From positions 215,095-279,094 of the forward strand of contig NZ_JANTYU010000005.1 of NCBI RefSeq assembly GCF_024806835.1: a stretch of 64,000 nucleotides of DNA. Direction: 5' to 3'. The translations under genes were made by a program, and so were the position numbers. Of the stretch, positions 19,480-29,200 are shown piece after piece. How positions within the stretch are numbered: position 1 is the first letter of the stretch; the number at the start of each line of letters is the position of its first letter. The DNA comes from Xanthomonas sp. 3793 (GTDB lineage Bacteria > Pseudomonadota > Gammaproteobacteria > Xanthomonadales > Xanthomonadaceae). Under the pieces are notes generated by a model. The model ran no database searches and was not told the DNA's origin. It saw only the letters and a program-made list of their open reading frames with translations.

Positions 19480-22400
19480 TTATTGCGGGGTGCAGACCGC
19501 GTCCGGGTCGCCGGCGTCGCAGGCCGGTTGCTGGTCGTCGGGCAGACGCAGGCCGGGACGGACCAGGCCGAAGGCGCGATACGGCGTCCCGCTGGCGGAC
19601 AGGTCGACGAAGGCGATGGTGCGGCTGGCCGAGCTCTGCGCGCGACCGGCAAACGCCGAGGCCGGGACGTTGAAGCTGGAGCCGCCGCTCAGGTCGAGCA
19701 GCCCGCCCTCGGCGGTGGTGGCGTTGAAGTACGCCGGTGGCGCGCCCACCGCGCCGATCACCTGGGCGCCGGTGCCGATCAGGTAGATCGGGTCCTGCTG
19801 GGTGCCGATGCGGCCGGTGGCGGAGAAGTTGCCGGTGCCATCGCGCAGGGGCGCGCGGCCTTCCTGCAGCAGGTCGCCCCGCACCGACAGCAACAACGCG
19901 CTGTTGCCGGCGTCCACGCTGTAGGAACTGCCATTGGCCAGCACCAGCGTGAGGTCGCCCGCGTTGGTGAGGCTGAAGCCATTGCTGGCGGTGAAATCGC
20001 CGAGCCGCACCACGCGGTTGTCGATGAAGGTGGTGGCATCGCCCAGCAGCACCGGGCCACCGGCGCTGCCGCTGAGCAGGTTGGTGCCGATCGTGCTGCC
20101 GGCGCGCTGGCGGATGCCGGCAGCCGCCTGCAGCCAGGTGGTCGCGGCACTGAGCTGACCATCCAGCAGCAACGCATCGCCGCTGCGCAGCCGCAACAGG
20201 TTGCCGCCGTCCACGCGCCCGCTGACCTGCAATGCGCCGGCACTGACCACGTCCAGGCCTTGCGCACTGAAAGCGCCGAGCGTGCCGATGGCATTGCCGG
20301 CGCCGGTCAGCGTGGCCGCGCCGGTGGCGCTGCCGCTGAGGTGCGCTGCGCGCAGGCTGCCGCCGCTCTGGGTGATGGCACCGCCGCTGCGCATGCCGAG
20401 GTTGCCGGCACTGCTGACGTCGTGACCCAGCTGCAGGGCGCCGCCGCTGCTCAACGCAACCGCGTTGCCGGCGATCGCACCGCTGGTGGAGAGCTGGCCG
20501 CCAGCCTGCAGCGCGACCGCACCGCTCGCCTGCGCCGCCACGGCCAGGTCGTTGCGATCGACCAGGGCGATGCTGCCGCCATTGGCCTGCACGCTGCCCT
20601 GGAAATCGTTGCCGGCGTCGGTGAGCACGATGGCACCGGTGCCGGCGTCGAGCACGCTGGTGCCCACGACCGTCAACGCGCCTTGCTGGGTGATGCCGGT
20701 GTCGGTTGCCGCAGGACGCGACACCGCTTGCGCGGTCAGCCTGCCGGTGCCGCCGGCTCCATTGCTGCCGCTACGTGCCACCAGGGTGCCGCCGATACGG
20801 CCCTGGCCCAGGTCAAGACCGGCACCGCCGGCGACATCCAGCGTGCCCACGTCCAGGTTGCCCAACGTCAGCCCATTGCGATCGCCCACGCGGGTGTCGC
20901 CACCGCTGAGGTTCACTGCCGACTGGAAATCGTTGCCGGCATCGGCAAGCGCAATGGAAGCGCCGGCACTGTTGATACGGGCAGCGCCGGTCACGGTCAG
21001 CGCAGCGGTCTGCGACACCGCACCGCCGTTGCTGGCGGCATCCAGATCGCCATTGACCAGGCCAAAGCCCAGGTTGAGCGCACCGTTGCTGGCGACATCG
21101 AGCGCACCGGTGGTCAGCGCACCCAGCGTCAGCGCATTGGCATCGCGCACCCGCGTGGCACCACCGCTGAGCGCAAGCAGGCCCTGGAAGTCGTTGCCGG
21201 CGGCATCCAGCACGATCGCGCCGCTGCCGGCATCGACGCTGCTGTTGCCTGCCACCTGCAGCGTGCCCGCGCTCTGGGTGATCGCCGCGTTGTTGCTGCG
21301 CAACGCCAGGCCGCCGGACGCAGCGATGCGATTGCCAAGCACGATGCCGTTTGCACCGCTGAGCTGCACGTCGCCACCACGCAGCGCACCGGTGGTGGTG
21401 AGCGTGCCGCCGCGCGCGATCGCATCGAGCGCACCGCTGCCGGTGTCGACTGTGGAGGTCAACAGCAGCGCACCGCCGGCATCCAGCGATACCGCGCCAT
21501 CGCCGGTGCCTTGCACGGCGGCGAGTTGCAGGTCGTTACGGTCGACCAAGGCAATGCCATCGCCGGTGGCGGCGACGGCACCGACGAAATCGTTGTTGGC
21601 ATCGGTCAACGCGATCGCGCCGCTACCGGCGTTGAGGTTGCTTGCGCCGTTGATGGTGAGCGCGCCGGTTTGATTGATGACACTGCCGTTGCTGGTGGCG
21701 GCGAGTGCGCCGTTGACGGTGCCCTGGCCGAGGTTCAACGCAGCGTTGCTGGTGACGCTGAGTGCACTGGTGTTGAGCGTGCCCAGGGTGAGCGTGTTGG
21801 TATCGACGATCTGCGTCGCGCCGCCGGTGAGCGCCACGGCGCCGGTGAAGTCGTTGGCATTGGCCAGTGCGATGGCGCCGGAACCTGCGTTGACGGTGGT
21901 GGCGCCGCCGACCAGCAACTGGCCGCCGGTCTGGTTGATTGCGGCATTGGTGGTGCCCAGGGTCAGCGCGTTGCCGGCATTGACGGTGTGCGCCAGGGTC
22001 AGGCCGTCGCGCGCAGTGAGCACGACGTTGGCACCGCTCAGAGCGCCGCCGGTACTGAACGCGCTGCCGGTGGAGGTGAGCGTCAGGCTGCCGGTGCCGG
22101 CGGAGATTGCCGATGCAGGCAGGTCGAGCGTCTGCGCAGTGAGCACAATGTCGCCGCTGGTGTTGCCATTGATCGAAGAGACCTGCAGCAGGCTGCGGTC
22201 GGTCACGGCGATGCCGTTGCCGGTCAGGCCGAGCGCGCCCTGAAACTCGTTGTTGGCATCGGTCAGCGCAATCGTGCCGCTGCCGGCATTGACATTGCTT
22301 GCGCCAGTGACGGTAAGCGCACCGGTCTGGGTGATGGCGCCGTTGTTGCTGGTGGCGGTCAAGGCGCCGGTGATGCCGGTGCCCAGATTCAACGCACCGG

Positions 22401-25400
22401 TGCTGCTGACGGTGAGCGCGCCGGTGTTGAGGTTGCCCAGGGTAAGCGTGTTGGTATCGACGATCTGCGTTGCGCCGCCGGTGAGCGCCACGGCGCCGGT
22501 GAAGTCGTTGGCATTGGCCAGTGCGATGGCGCCAGAGCCTGCGTTGACGGTGGTGGCGCCGCCGACCAGCAATTGGCCGCCGGTCTGGTTGATTGCGGCA
22601 TTGGTGGTGCGCAGGGTCAGCGCGTTGCCGGCATTGACGGTGTGCGCCAGGGTCAGGCCGTCGCGCGCAGTGAGCACGACGTTGGCGCCGCTCAGAGCGC
22701 CGCCGGTACTGAACGCGCTGCCGGTGGAGGTGAGCGTCAGGCTGCCGGTGCCGGCGGAGATCGCCGATGCAGGCAGGTCGAGTGTCTGCGCAGTGAGCGC
22801 AATGTCGCCGCTGGTGTTGCCATTGATCGAAGAGACCTGCAGCAGGCTGCGGTCGGTCACGGCGATGCCGTTGCCGGTCAGGCCGAGCGCGCCCTGAAAC
22901 TCGTTGTTGGCATCGGTCAACGCAATCGTGCCGCTGCCGGCGTTGACATTGCTTGCGCCAGTGACGGTGAGCGCACCGGTCTGGGTGATGGCGCCGTTGT
23001 TGCTGCTCGCGGTCAGGCTGCCGATGCTGCCGGTGCCCAGATTCAACGCACCGTTGCTGCTGACGCTGAGCGCGCCGGTGTTGAGGCTGCCCAGAGTAAG
23101 CGTGCTGGTATCGACGATCTGCGTTGCGCCGCCGGTGAGATTGAGCGTGCCGGCGAAATGATTGCCGATGTCGGTCAGTGCAACCGTGGCGCTGCCGGCG
23201 TCGATGCTGCCAAGCCCATTGACGGTGAGCGCGCCGGCCTGGGTGATGGCGCCATTGTTGCTGGTGGCGGTCAAGGCGCCGGTGCTGCCGGTGCCCAGGT
23301 TCAACGCGCCGGTGCTGGTGACGGTGAGCACGCCGGTGTTGAGGTTGCCAAGCCTGAGTGTGTTGGCATCGACCACCTGCACGGCGCCGCCGCTCAGATT
23401 CACCGTGCCGGTGAAATTGTTGGCGCCATCGGTCAGCGTGATGCTGCCGCTGCCGGCATCGAAGCGGCTGCTGCCGCTGACGGTCAGCGCGCCTTGCTGG
23501 TCGATGGCGGTGTTGTTGCTGTTGACCAGCAGGCTGCCGACGCTGCTGTTGCCCAGGGTAAGCCGATCGCGATCGACCACCTGCACGGCGTTGCCGCTCA
23601 GACCCACTGCACCGCCGAAGTCGTTGTCGCTCGCATTCAGGGTGATGTTGTCGGTGCCGGCGTTGAACTGCGCTGCACCGCCCACTGCAAGCCCGCCGGT
23701 CTGGGTGATGCCGCCGCTGGCGCTGGTGGCGGTCAGCGTGGTGGTTGCGCTGCCCTGGCCAAAGCTCAGCGCACCGCCGCTGCGCAGCGTCAGCGCGTTG
23801 GCGTTGAAGCTGCCCAGGGTCAAGGCGCCGAGCGCGTTGATCTGTACCGCGCCACCGGTCACCGACAGCGCACCGGTGAACGCGTTGGATGCGCCGTTCA
23901 ACACCACCGCGCCGCTGCCGGCATCGACCGAGGTGGTGCCACCGATGGCGAGCGTGCCGGAGAGCTGGGTAAGCGCAGCGCCGGTGGTGCCCAGCTGCAG
24001 GTTGCCGCTGGTGGTGATGTCATGCGACAGCGTGATGCCGTTGCGCCCGTTGAGGCTGACATTGCGACCGCGCAGCGCACCGGCGGTGGATACGCTGCCG
24101 TTGTCCGAACGCAGCTGCAGCGTGGCGCTGCCGGTGTCGATCGATTGCGCCGGCAGGCTCAGGGTGCCGCCGGCGGTGAGCGCGACCGCGCTGTTGGCGG
24201 CGCTGGTCAGCGAGACGATGGACAGGTCGTTGCGGTCGTAGATACCGATGGCGCCACCGGTCAGGTCCAGTCCGGCCTTGAAATCGTTGCCCGGACCGAG
24301 CAGCGAGATCGCACCGGTGCCGGCGTTGACGGTGCCGAGCGCGCCAGCGCTGATCGCACCACCGCCCTGGGTGATGGCCGCATTGGTGGCGGTCAGCGCC
24401 AGGGTGCTGTCGGCATCGATGTCGTGGTCCAGGGTCAGCCCGTCGCGTGCGTTCAGGCTGATCTGGTTGGCACTGAGCGCGCCCTTGGTCGCCAGCGCGC
24501 CGCCCTGCGCGCTCAGCCGCAGATTGCCTGCGCCGAGATCGATGGCCTGCGTTGGCAGCACCAGGTCGACGCCGGCGGTGAGAGTGACGTCCCCGCCGCT
24601 ACCGGCGGTGAGCGAGGTCACGGTGAGCGTGTCGCGGTCGCTGACCGCGATGCCGGTGCCGACCAGGGTCAGCCCGCCCTGAAAATCGTTGCCGCCGTTG
24701 TCCAGTGCGATCGCGCCGCTGCCTGCATTGAGCGTTGCAGGTCCGGTGAGGGTCAGTGCGCCGCCCTGGATGATGGCGCCGCCATTGCTGTTGGCAGTGA
24801 CGCTGCCGCCGATGCTGCCCTGGCCCAGGTTCAAGTCGCCGTGGCTGGTGGCGGTGAGCGCGGTGGTGGTGATGGCGCCCAGGGTGAGCGCGTTGCTGTC
24901 GTTGACCAGCGCCGTGCGGCCGGTGAGCGAGACCGCGCCGCCGAAATCGTTGCCGGCACCGTTCAGGCTGATGGCGCCGGTGCCCGCTGCCGCTGTGGCG
25001 TCGGTGGTGCCGGTGACAGCGAGCAGGCCGGCGGTCTGGGTGATCGCCCCGGTGTCGCTGGTCAGCAGCAGGTTGCCGCTGGCCTGGATGCTGTGGCCAA
25101 GGTTCAGCGCATCGCGCGCACGCAGGTTGACCTGATTGCCGGACAGTGCACCCGCGGTGCTGAGCCCGCCGCCGAGCGCACTCAGCGACAGGGCGCCGGT
25201 GCCGGTGGCAATGGCCTGCGCGGGCAGGCTGAGCGCGCCGCCGGCGGTGAGCGCGACGGCGCCGTTGCTGCCGTTGGTGAGCCCGGCGATGGTGAGATCG
25301 TTGGCATCGCGTACTGCAATGCCGGTACCGGTCAGCGTGAGCGCGCCCACGAAGTCGTTGCCGACCGCGGTCAGCGCGGTGCTCGCGCTGCCGGAATCGA

Positions 25401-27075
25401 GCGTGCTGGTGCCGCCCACCGTCAATGCGCCGGCCTGGCTGATCTGCCCACCATTGCTGGTGGCAACGAGCGCGCCGGTCACCGCGCCACTGCCAAGATT
25501 CAGCGCACCGCTGCTGGTGGCGGTGAGGTTTCCGGTGGCCAGCGTGCCCAGGGTCAGTGCGCCGCTGTCGGTGATCTGGGTGGCGCCGCCACGCAGGCTG
25601 ACCGCCTGCTGGAAATCGTTACCTGCAATGGTCAGCGTGATGGCTCCCGTGCCGGCCCGCAGATCGCTGCTACCGGTGACGGTGAGGCCGGCATTGCCAG
25701 CCTGCTGGATCGCGCCATTGTTGCTGGTCGCGCCGAGGGCGCCGGTGACCCTGCCGCTGCCGAGATTGAGCGTACCGGTACTGGTGGCGGTGAGGTTGCC
25801 GGTGGCCAGCGTGCCCAGGCTCAGTGCGCCGCTATCGGTGATCCGGGTGGCGCCACTGGTCAGGCTGACGGCGCCAGCGAAATCGTTGCCGCCATCGGTC
25901 AGCGTGAGCGCCTGGCTGCCCAGCGAGAAGTTGCTGGTACCGCCCACCGTCAACGCGCCCTGTTGGGCCAGATCGATGCTATTGGTCAGGCCCAGATTGC
26001 CGGACACATCCAGGAATCCCAGGTTGGCGATCCGGTTGGCGCCGCTGAAGCTGGCATTGCCGCCGATGCTGCCGAAGAAGGTGCCAGCGGTCAGCACGCC
26101 GCCCTGCTGCACGCCAACGTCGCTGACATAGCTGATGGCACCGCTGCCGGCATCGATGGTGCCATTGCCGACGATGCCGTTGCTGCCGCCGCCATTGGCC
26201 ACCAGCGAGACGCTGCCGTCGCTACCGCCGGACAGGCCCGCAGCGCGGACAACGCCGCTGTTGTTGACCAGCGAGTCGAACACGCCCCGTGCCGCGCGCG
26301 CGCTCAGCGAGATGGTGCCGCCCGGCGCGATCAGGCTGCCGGAGTTGTCCACCGCGAACTGGTCCAACTGCAATTGCAGCGCTTTGTCGATGACCACCGC
26401 AAACCCGCCGCTCTCGAAACTGAGGGTGACCTTGTCGGCGCCGACCAGGTTGATGTTGCCGGCGCTGGCGGTGATGGTGCCGCTGTTGGCCACCTTGCCG
26501 CCGATCAGGTCGACGGCGCCGGCGGCGGCGGTGATGGTGCCGGCATTGGACATCAGCGCGACCGTGTTGCCGCCGGCATCGAGCACATCGTTGCCGCTCA
26601 TGAAGTCCGAAGCGGTGGCTCCCAGGGTGCTGGCCACCAGCCCGCCGACATTGATCTGCGCGGTGCTGCCGAAAATCATGCCGTTGGTGTTGATCAAGAA
26701 CACCTGACCGTTGGCATTGAGATTGCCGAAGATCTGCGTGGGATTGCCGCCCTGGACCAGGTTGAGCACGGCCGCGCTGGAGGATGGCTGGTTGAAGGTC
26801 ACCGTGGCCGCCGAGCCGATGTCGAACGTGGACCAGTTCAGCGCCATGCGGTTGGAGGTCTGGGTGATGACCTGGCTGGCCCCGCTGGGCGCGTTGATGG
26901 TGCCGGTGCCGCCGGCGATGCTGCCGCCGGTGGGTAGTTGCGTGCTGGCCACCTGCGCGACGGCAGGCGCGCTGAGCGTGAACGCGGCGGCCAGCGCCAG
27001 CGCCAGTGGCGATCGACGCAGCAGGCGTTCGGAGCTGCGGGCTGCAACGATGGAAGCGATGTGGTTGGCGTGCAT
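19480..27075 (-). CDS. Giant two-partner secreted haemagglutinin-type adhesin (TpsA)
   Basis: 2531 residues from the ATG at 27075, which has a GAGGGA ribosome site. An extended signal peptide (about 40 residues, ending APAVAQ) leads into a filamentous-haemagglutinin TPS domain: SNRMALNWSTFDIGS, FNQPSSSAAVLNL and FLINTNGMIFGSTAQINVG. The remainder is a long series of beta-helix modules of about 60-75 residues with recurring phrases such as GSGAIALTDANNDF, TLGNLNTGALTV and ATSNNGAITQ. The C-terminus is a short unique segment with two Cys (PACDAG, AVCTPQ). It should be exported by the TpsB partner 11 bases upstream and form a surface fibre. No toxin domain is visible at the C-terminus. Confidence 0.9.
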   Translation of the reverse strand: MHANHIASIVAARSSERLLRRSPLALALAAAFTLSAPAVAQVASTQLPTGGSIAGGTGTINAPSGASQVITQTSNRMALNWSTFDIGSAATVTFNQPSSSAAVLNLVQGGNPTQIFGNLNANGQVFLINTNGMIFGSTAQINVGGLVASTLGATASDFMSGNDVLDAGGNTVALMSNAGTITAAAGAVDLIGGKVANSGTITASAGNINLVGADKVTLSFESGGFAVVIDKALQLQLDQFAVDNSGSLIAPGGTISLSARAARGVFDSLVNNSGVVRAAGLSGGSDGSVSLVANGGGSNGIVGNGTIDAGSGAISYVSDVGVQQGGVLTAGTFFGSIGGNASFSGANRIANLGFLDVSGNLGLTNSIDLAQQGALTVGGTSNFSLGSQALTLTDGGNDFAGAVSLTSGATRITDSGALSLGTLATGNLTATSTGTLNLGSGRVTGALGATSNNGAIQQAGNAGLTVTGSSDLRAGTGAITLTIAGNDFQQAVSLRGGATQITDSGALTLGTLATGNLTATSSGALNLGSGAVTGALVATSNGGQISQAGALTVGGTSTLDSGSASTALTAVGNDFVGALTLTGTGIAVRDANDLTIAGLTNGSNGAVALTAGGALSLPAQAIATGTGALSLSALGGGLSTAGALSGNQVNLRARDALNLGHSIQASGNLLLTSDTGAITQTAGLLAVTGTTDATAAAGTGAISLNGAGNDFGGAVSLTGRTALVNDSNALTLGAITTTALTATSHGDLNLGQGSIGGSVTANSNGGAIIQGGALTLTGPATLNAGSGAIALDNGGNDFQGGLTLVGTGIAVSDRDTLTVTSLTAGSGGDVTLTAGVDLVLPTQAIDLGAGNLRLSAQGGALATKGALSANQISLNARDGLTLDHDIDADSTLALTATNAAITQGGGAISAGALGTVNAGTGAISLLGPGNDFKAGLDLTGGAIGIYDRNDLSIVSLTSAANSAVALTAGGTLSLPAQSIDTGSATLQLRSDNGSVSTAGALRGRNVSLNGRNGITLSHDITTSGNLQLGTTGAALTQLSGTLAIGGTTSVDAGSGAVVLNGASNAFTGALSVTGGAVQINALGALTLGSFNANALTLRSGGALSFGQGSATTTLTATSASGGITQTGGLAVGGAAQFNAGTDNITLNASDNDFGGAVGLSGNAVQVVDRDRLTLGNSSVGSLLVNSNNTAIDQQGALTVSGSSRFDAGSGSITLTDGANNFTGTVNLSGGAVQVVDANTLRLGNLNTGVLTVTSTGALNLGTGSTGALTATSNNGAITQAGALTVNGLGSIDAGSATVALTDIGNHFAGTLNLTGGATQIVDTSTLTLGSLNTGALSVSSNGALNLGTGSIGSLTASSNNGAITQTGALTVTGASNVNAGSGTIALTDANNEFQGALGLTGNGIAVTDRSLLQVSSINGNTSGDIALTAQTLDLPASAISAGTGSLTLTSTGSAFSTGGALSGANVVLTARDGLTLAHTVNAGNALTLRTTNAAINQTGGQLLVGGATTVNAGSGAIALANANDFTGAVALTGGATQIVDTNTLTLGNLNTGALTVSSTGALNLGTGITGALTATSNNGAITQTGALTVTGASNVNAGSGTIALTDANNEFQGALGLTGNGIAVTDRSLLQVSSINGNTSGDIVLTAQTLDLPASAISAGTGSLTLTSTGSAFSTGGALSGANVVLTARDGLTLAHTVNAGNALTLGTTNAAINQTGGQLLVGGATTVNAGSGAIALANANDFTGAVALTGGATQIVDTNTLTLGTLNTSALSVTSNAALNLGQGTVNGALAATSNGSVINQTGALTINGASNLNAGSGAIALTDANNDFVGAVAATGDGIALVDRNDLQLAAVQGTGDGAVSLDAGGALLLTSTVDTGSGALDAIARGGTLTTTGALRGGDVQLSGANGIVLGNRIAASGGLALRSNNAAITQSAGTLQVAGNSSVDAGSGAIVLDAAGNDFQGLLALSGGATRVRDANALTLGALTTGALDVASNGALNLGFGLVNGDLDAASNGGAVSQTAALTVTGAARINSAGASIALADAGNDFQSAVNLSGGDTRVGDRNGLTLGNLDVGTLDVAGGAGLDLGQGRIGGTLVARSGSNGAGGTGRLTAQAVSRPAATDTGITQQGALTVVGTSVLDAGTGAIVLTDAGNDFQGSVQANGGSIALVDRNDLAVAAQASGAVALQAGGQLSTSGAIAGNAVALSSGGALQLGHDVSSAGNLGMRSGGAITQSGGSLRAAHLSGSATGAATLTGAGNAIGTLGAFSAQGLDVVSAGALQVSGRVDGGNLLRLRSGDALLLDGQLSAATTWLQAAAGIRQRAGSTIGTNLLSGSAGGPVLLGDATTFIDNRVVRLGDFTASNGFSLTNAGDLTLVLANGSSYSVDAGNSALLLSVRGDLLQEGRAPLRDGTGNFSATGRIGTQQDPIYLIGTGAQVIGAVGAPPAYFNATTAEGGLLDLSGGSSFNVPASAFAGRAQSSASRTIAFVDLSASGTPYRAFGLVRPGLRLPDDQQPACDAGDPDAVCTPQ
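21783..22999. repeat. 654-bp near-identical tandem duplication inside the adhesin gene
   Basis: The sequence from about 21783 recurs at 22437 with a constant offset of 654 bases (218 codons) and only scattered substitutions through about 22345/22999. It encodes repeated blocks including QTLDLPASAISAGTG and VLTARDGLTLAHTVNAG. The unit is a multiple of three, so the frame is kept. The surrounding modules are far more diverged, so this is a recent in-frame expansion. Confidence 0.9.
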
Positions 27076-27086
27076 GCGCAGATCCC

Positions 27087-28772
27087 TCAGAAGGTGAAGC
27101 CGAAACGCGTGTAGATGCGGGCGTCGTCGCGTCCATCGGACGCATCGCGGCTTCCGGTCGGCAGTGCGGCGGTGAGGCGCCATTCGAAATTGGCGTACTG
27201 CGGCAGGCGGAAGGTGAAACCGACGCCGGCGGCATCGAACGTGGATGGCGCGACCGCACCGTTGGCCGCGTAGACGCGCGCGTGGTCGGCGAACACGTCC
27301 AGCTCCAGCAGTTCGCGCCACGGGCGGCCGTTGAACGGCGAGGCGGCATCGGCAAAGCCGGGCGCATCGACGTGATATTCCAGCGCGGCGTAATAGCCGC
27401 GATCGCCCAATGCATCGGACACCGGATAGGCGCGCACGCTGTCCGGCCCGCCCACGGCGAACTGCTCCAGCGGCGCCAGCGTGTCGTCGCTGTATTGGCC
27501 GCTGAACTTGAAATACAGGCGCTGGGTGCGGCTGAGGTATTGCAGGCGCGTGTAGGACAACCGCGTCAGGGTGAAGTGGCTGTCGCGGTCGGGGCTGACC
27601 AGATCCGGATCGGCCGAGCCATCGCGCAAGGCCTGGCGCACGCTGAGCTGCAGCAGGTCCACGCCGCGCCAGCGCAGATCGGTGCGGCGCAGCGAGGCGC
27701 CGAGTTCGGCCACGTCGAAGGATTGGTCCGACAGCGTGACGCCGGCCGCATCCAGCCGCGATTTCTCGCGCAGGTAGCGCGCCGAGCCTTGCAGCTGCAG
27801 CAGATCGTGGTTGATGAATTTCCAGTCGGCGCCGGCATACACCACCGACGTGGGGCCCTTGAGGCCGAGCCGGGCGAACACGCCGTTGCGCACCTCCAGC
27901 TCGCTGCGGCTGGCGCCGACCACCGCGCTCAGGCCCGACACCTGCCCTACCGGCAGCGCATACGACAACGCACCGATCTGGCTCTGCCGCGGCGCCAACG
28001 AATAGGCGTAGTTGGCGGCGAACACATCGCCCAGCCCGAGCGGGCTGTTCCAGGTGATGCCGGCCTGGGCGCGATAGCGGCCGGTGAGTTCGGTGCCGTA
28101 GTTGTTGCCGCCCAGGCTGATCACGTACGGGCGCGCGGCTTCGCTGGCGACCAGGACCACGTCGGTCTCGCCGGCGTTCTGGCCCGGTTGCAGTACCGAC
28201 GATAGCGACACACCGGGCAGATCGCGTGCGTACAGCAGCGCGGTGTCCACGTCCTGCTTGCGCAGCGGGCGGCCCTGCAGCTGGCGCAGCGGCGCCGACA
28301 AGGTGTTGCCGCGATAGCGCGCAGCACCTTGCACGGTGACCTGGCCGATCCGGCCTTCGAGCACGCGGATCTCGATCACCTGGTCCGGGCCGGGGGTCTG
28401 CGCCGGCAGGTAGGCGGTGCTGACGATGAAGCCGGCGCTGCGATAGGCCTGGGTGACGGTGTCGGCCACCGCCTGCAGCTGGTCGAAGCGCAGCGCCACC
28501 ACCGGCTGGCCCTGCGCCAGCGCGGCGAACGCGGCATCGGCCACCGCCTGCACGCGCGCCGGATCGATGCCCGCCTCGGGGTAGTTGCCCACATCGCGCA
28601 CGCGAAAGCCGCGCACGGGCAAGGTGGCTGCGGCATCGCCGCGATCCTTCACCGCCGGCAGCGTGGCGGCGCCTGCGGGCGCGACATCGGAGGCGCTGTG
28701 GTCCTGCGCCCGCGCAGGTGCGGCCAGCAACAGGCACGCGGACAGCGCCGCGGCCAGACACGTCATACGCAT
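27087..28772 (-). CDS. TpsB outer-membrane transporter (ShlB/FhaC family)
   Basis: 561 residues with a signal peptide (LAAALSACLLLAAPARA), a POTRA-rich region (about 50-220: VRGFRVRDVGNYPEAG, VIEIRVLEGRIGQVTVQGA, GNTLSAPLRQLQGRPLRKQD) and a C-terminal beta-barrel ending RIYTRFGFTF with the terminal aromatic residue of BamA substrates. The L6 loop motif is VRAY rather than the common VRGY/F. It should secrete the TpsA adhesin encoded 11 bases downstream. Its start lies 10 bases inside the upstream small membrane-protein gene and has an AGGGG ribosome site, so it reads as coupled to the T6SS transcript. Confidence 0.92.
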   Translation of the reverse strand: MRMTCLAAALSACLLLAAPARAQDHSASDVAPAGAATLPAVKDRGDAAATLPVRGFRVRDVGNYPEAGIDPARVQAVADAAFAALAQGQPVVALRFDQLQAVADTVTQAYRSAGFIVSTAYLPAQTPGPDQVIEIRVLEGRIGQVTVQGAARYRGNTLSAPLRQLQGRPLRKQDVDTALLYARDLPGVSLSSVLQPGQNAGETDVVLVASEAARPYVISLGGNNYGTELTGRYRAQAGITWNSPLGLGDVFAANYAYSLAPRQSQIGALSYALPVGQVSGLSAVVGASRSELEVRNGVFARLGLKGPTSVVYAGADWKFINHDLLQLQGSARYLREKSRLDAAGVTLSDQSFDVAELGASLRRTDLRWRGVDLLQLSVRQALRDGSADPDLVSPDRDSHFTLTRLSYTRLQYLSRTQRLYFKFSGQYSDDTLAPLEQFAVGGPDSVRAYPVSDALGDRGYYAALEYHVDAPGFADAASPFNGRPWRELLELDVFADHARVYAANGAVAPSTFDAAGVGFTFRLPQYANFEWRLTAALPTGSRDASDGRDDARIYTRFGFTF

Positions 28773-29200
28773 ACGTCACTTACCCCTGAAAACATCCGTT
28801 GTCGCGCAGACCCCACGTCCCGTGCTGCGCATGCGGCGGTCGGCATGCCTGCATGGAGATCGGCGTGGTTGTGCTCGCCTCTGACTGAACGCCGGTCGAA
28901 CCCTGGCGTACATTTATGGAATGTTAGCAACATTAGTGCGACGACGGTCACTGTTACGACAATTGCCGTGGCACGACTGCGCAATTGGCTGACGCGATCA
29001 CGCTGCCGCGGCGGGCTGGAGCGGTCGTCAAGCAGCCGCGGCTGCGGGTTGCGCAAGGTCGTCCCCTGCGCCTGGCGCGCGGCGTCCAGCACGCTGCGCC
29101 GACGGGCGCGGTACTGCGCGCGATCGATCTGGCCCAGCTGGTGCGCCTGGGCCAGCGCATGCAGCTGGGCGTTGGCCGGGTGCTGCGTGCTGCCGCTCAT
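28763..29200 (-). CDS. Small single-span membrane protein between ppkA and tpsB
   Basis: 145 residues. An N-terminal helical segment (NAQLHALAQAHQLGQIDRAQ, then YRARRRSVLDA) resembles the SHOCT-type short C-terminal helix motif. One transmembrane helix follows (ATAIVVTVTVVALMLLTF), then a less convincing Cys- and His-containing tail. Its ATG overlaps the ppkA stop by four bases and its own stop overlaps the tpsB start by ten, so it bridges the T6SS and two-partner genes translationally. No function is recognised; a regulator or adaptor for one of the two systems is possible. Confidence 0.6.
   Translation of the reverse strand: MSGSTQHPANAQLHALAQAHQLGQIDRAQYRARRRSVLDAARQAQGTTLRNPQPRLLDDRSSPPRQRDRVSQLRSRATAIVVTVTVVALMLLTFHKCTPGFDRRSVRGEHNHADLHAGMPTAACAARDVGSARQRMFSGVSDVCV

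Noticed and set aside
21700..25900. A CRISPR-like look from evenly spaced repeats
   Set aside because: The repeats are 60-75-codon protein modules in one open frame, with no short identical direct repeats separated by unique spacers.
19483..26937. A plus-strand open frame of about 2480 codons antisense to the adhesin gene
   Set aside because: It is the mirror of the repetitive, GC-rich adhesin coding sequence; the product is repetitive Ala/Gly/Arg/His-rich without domains, and the minus frame has a signal peptide, TPS domain and ribosome site.
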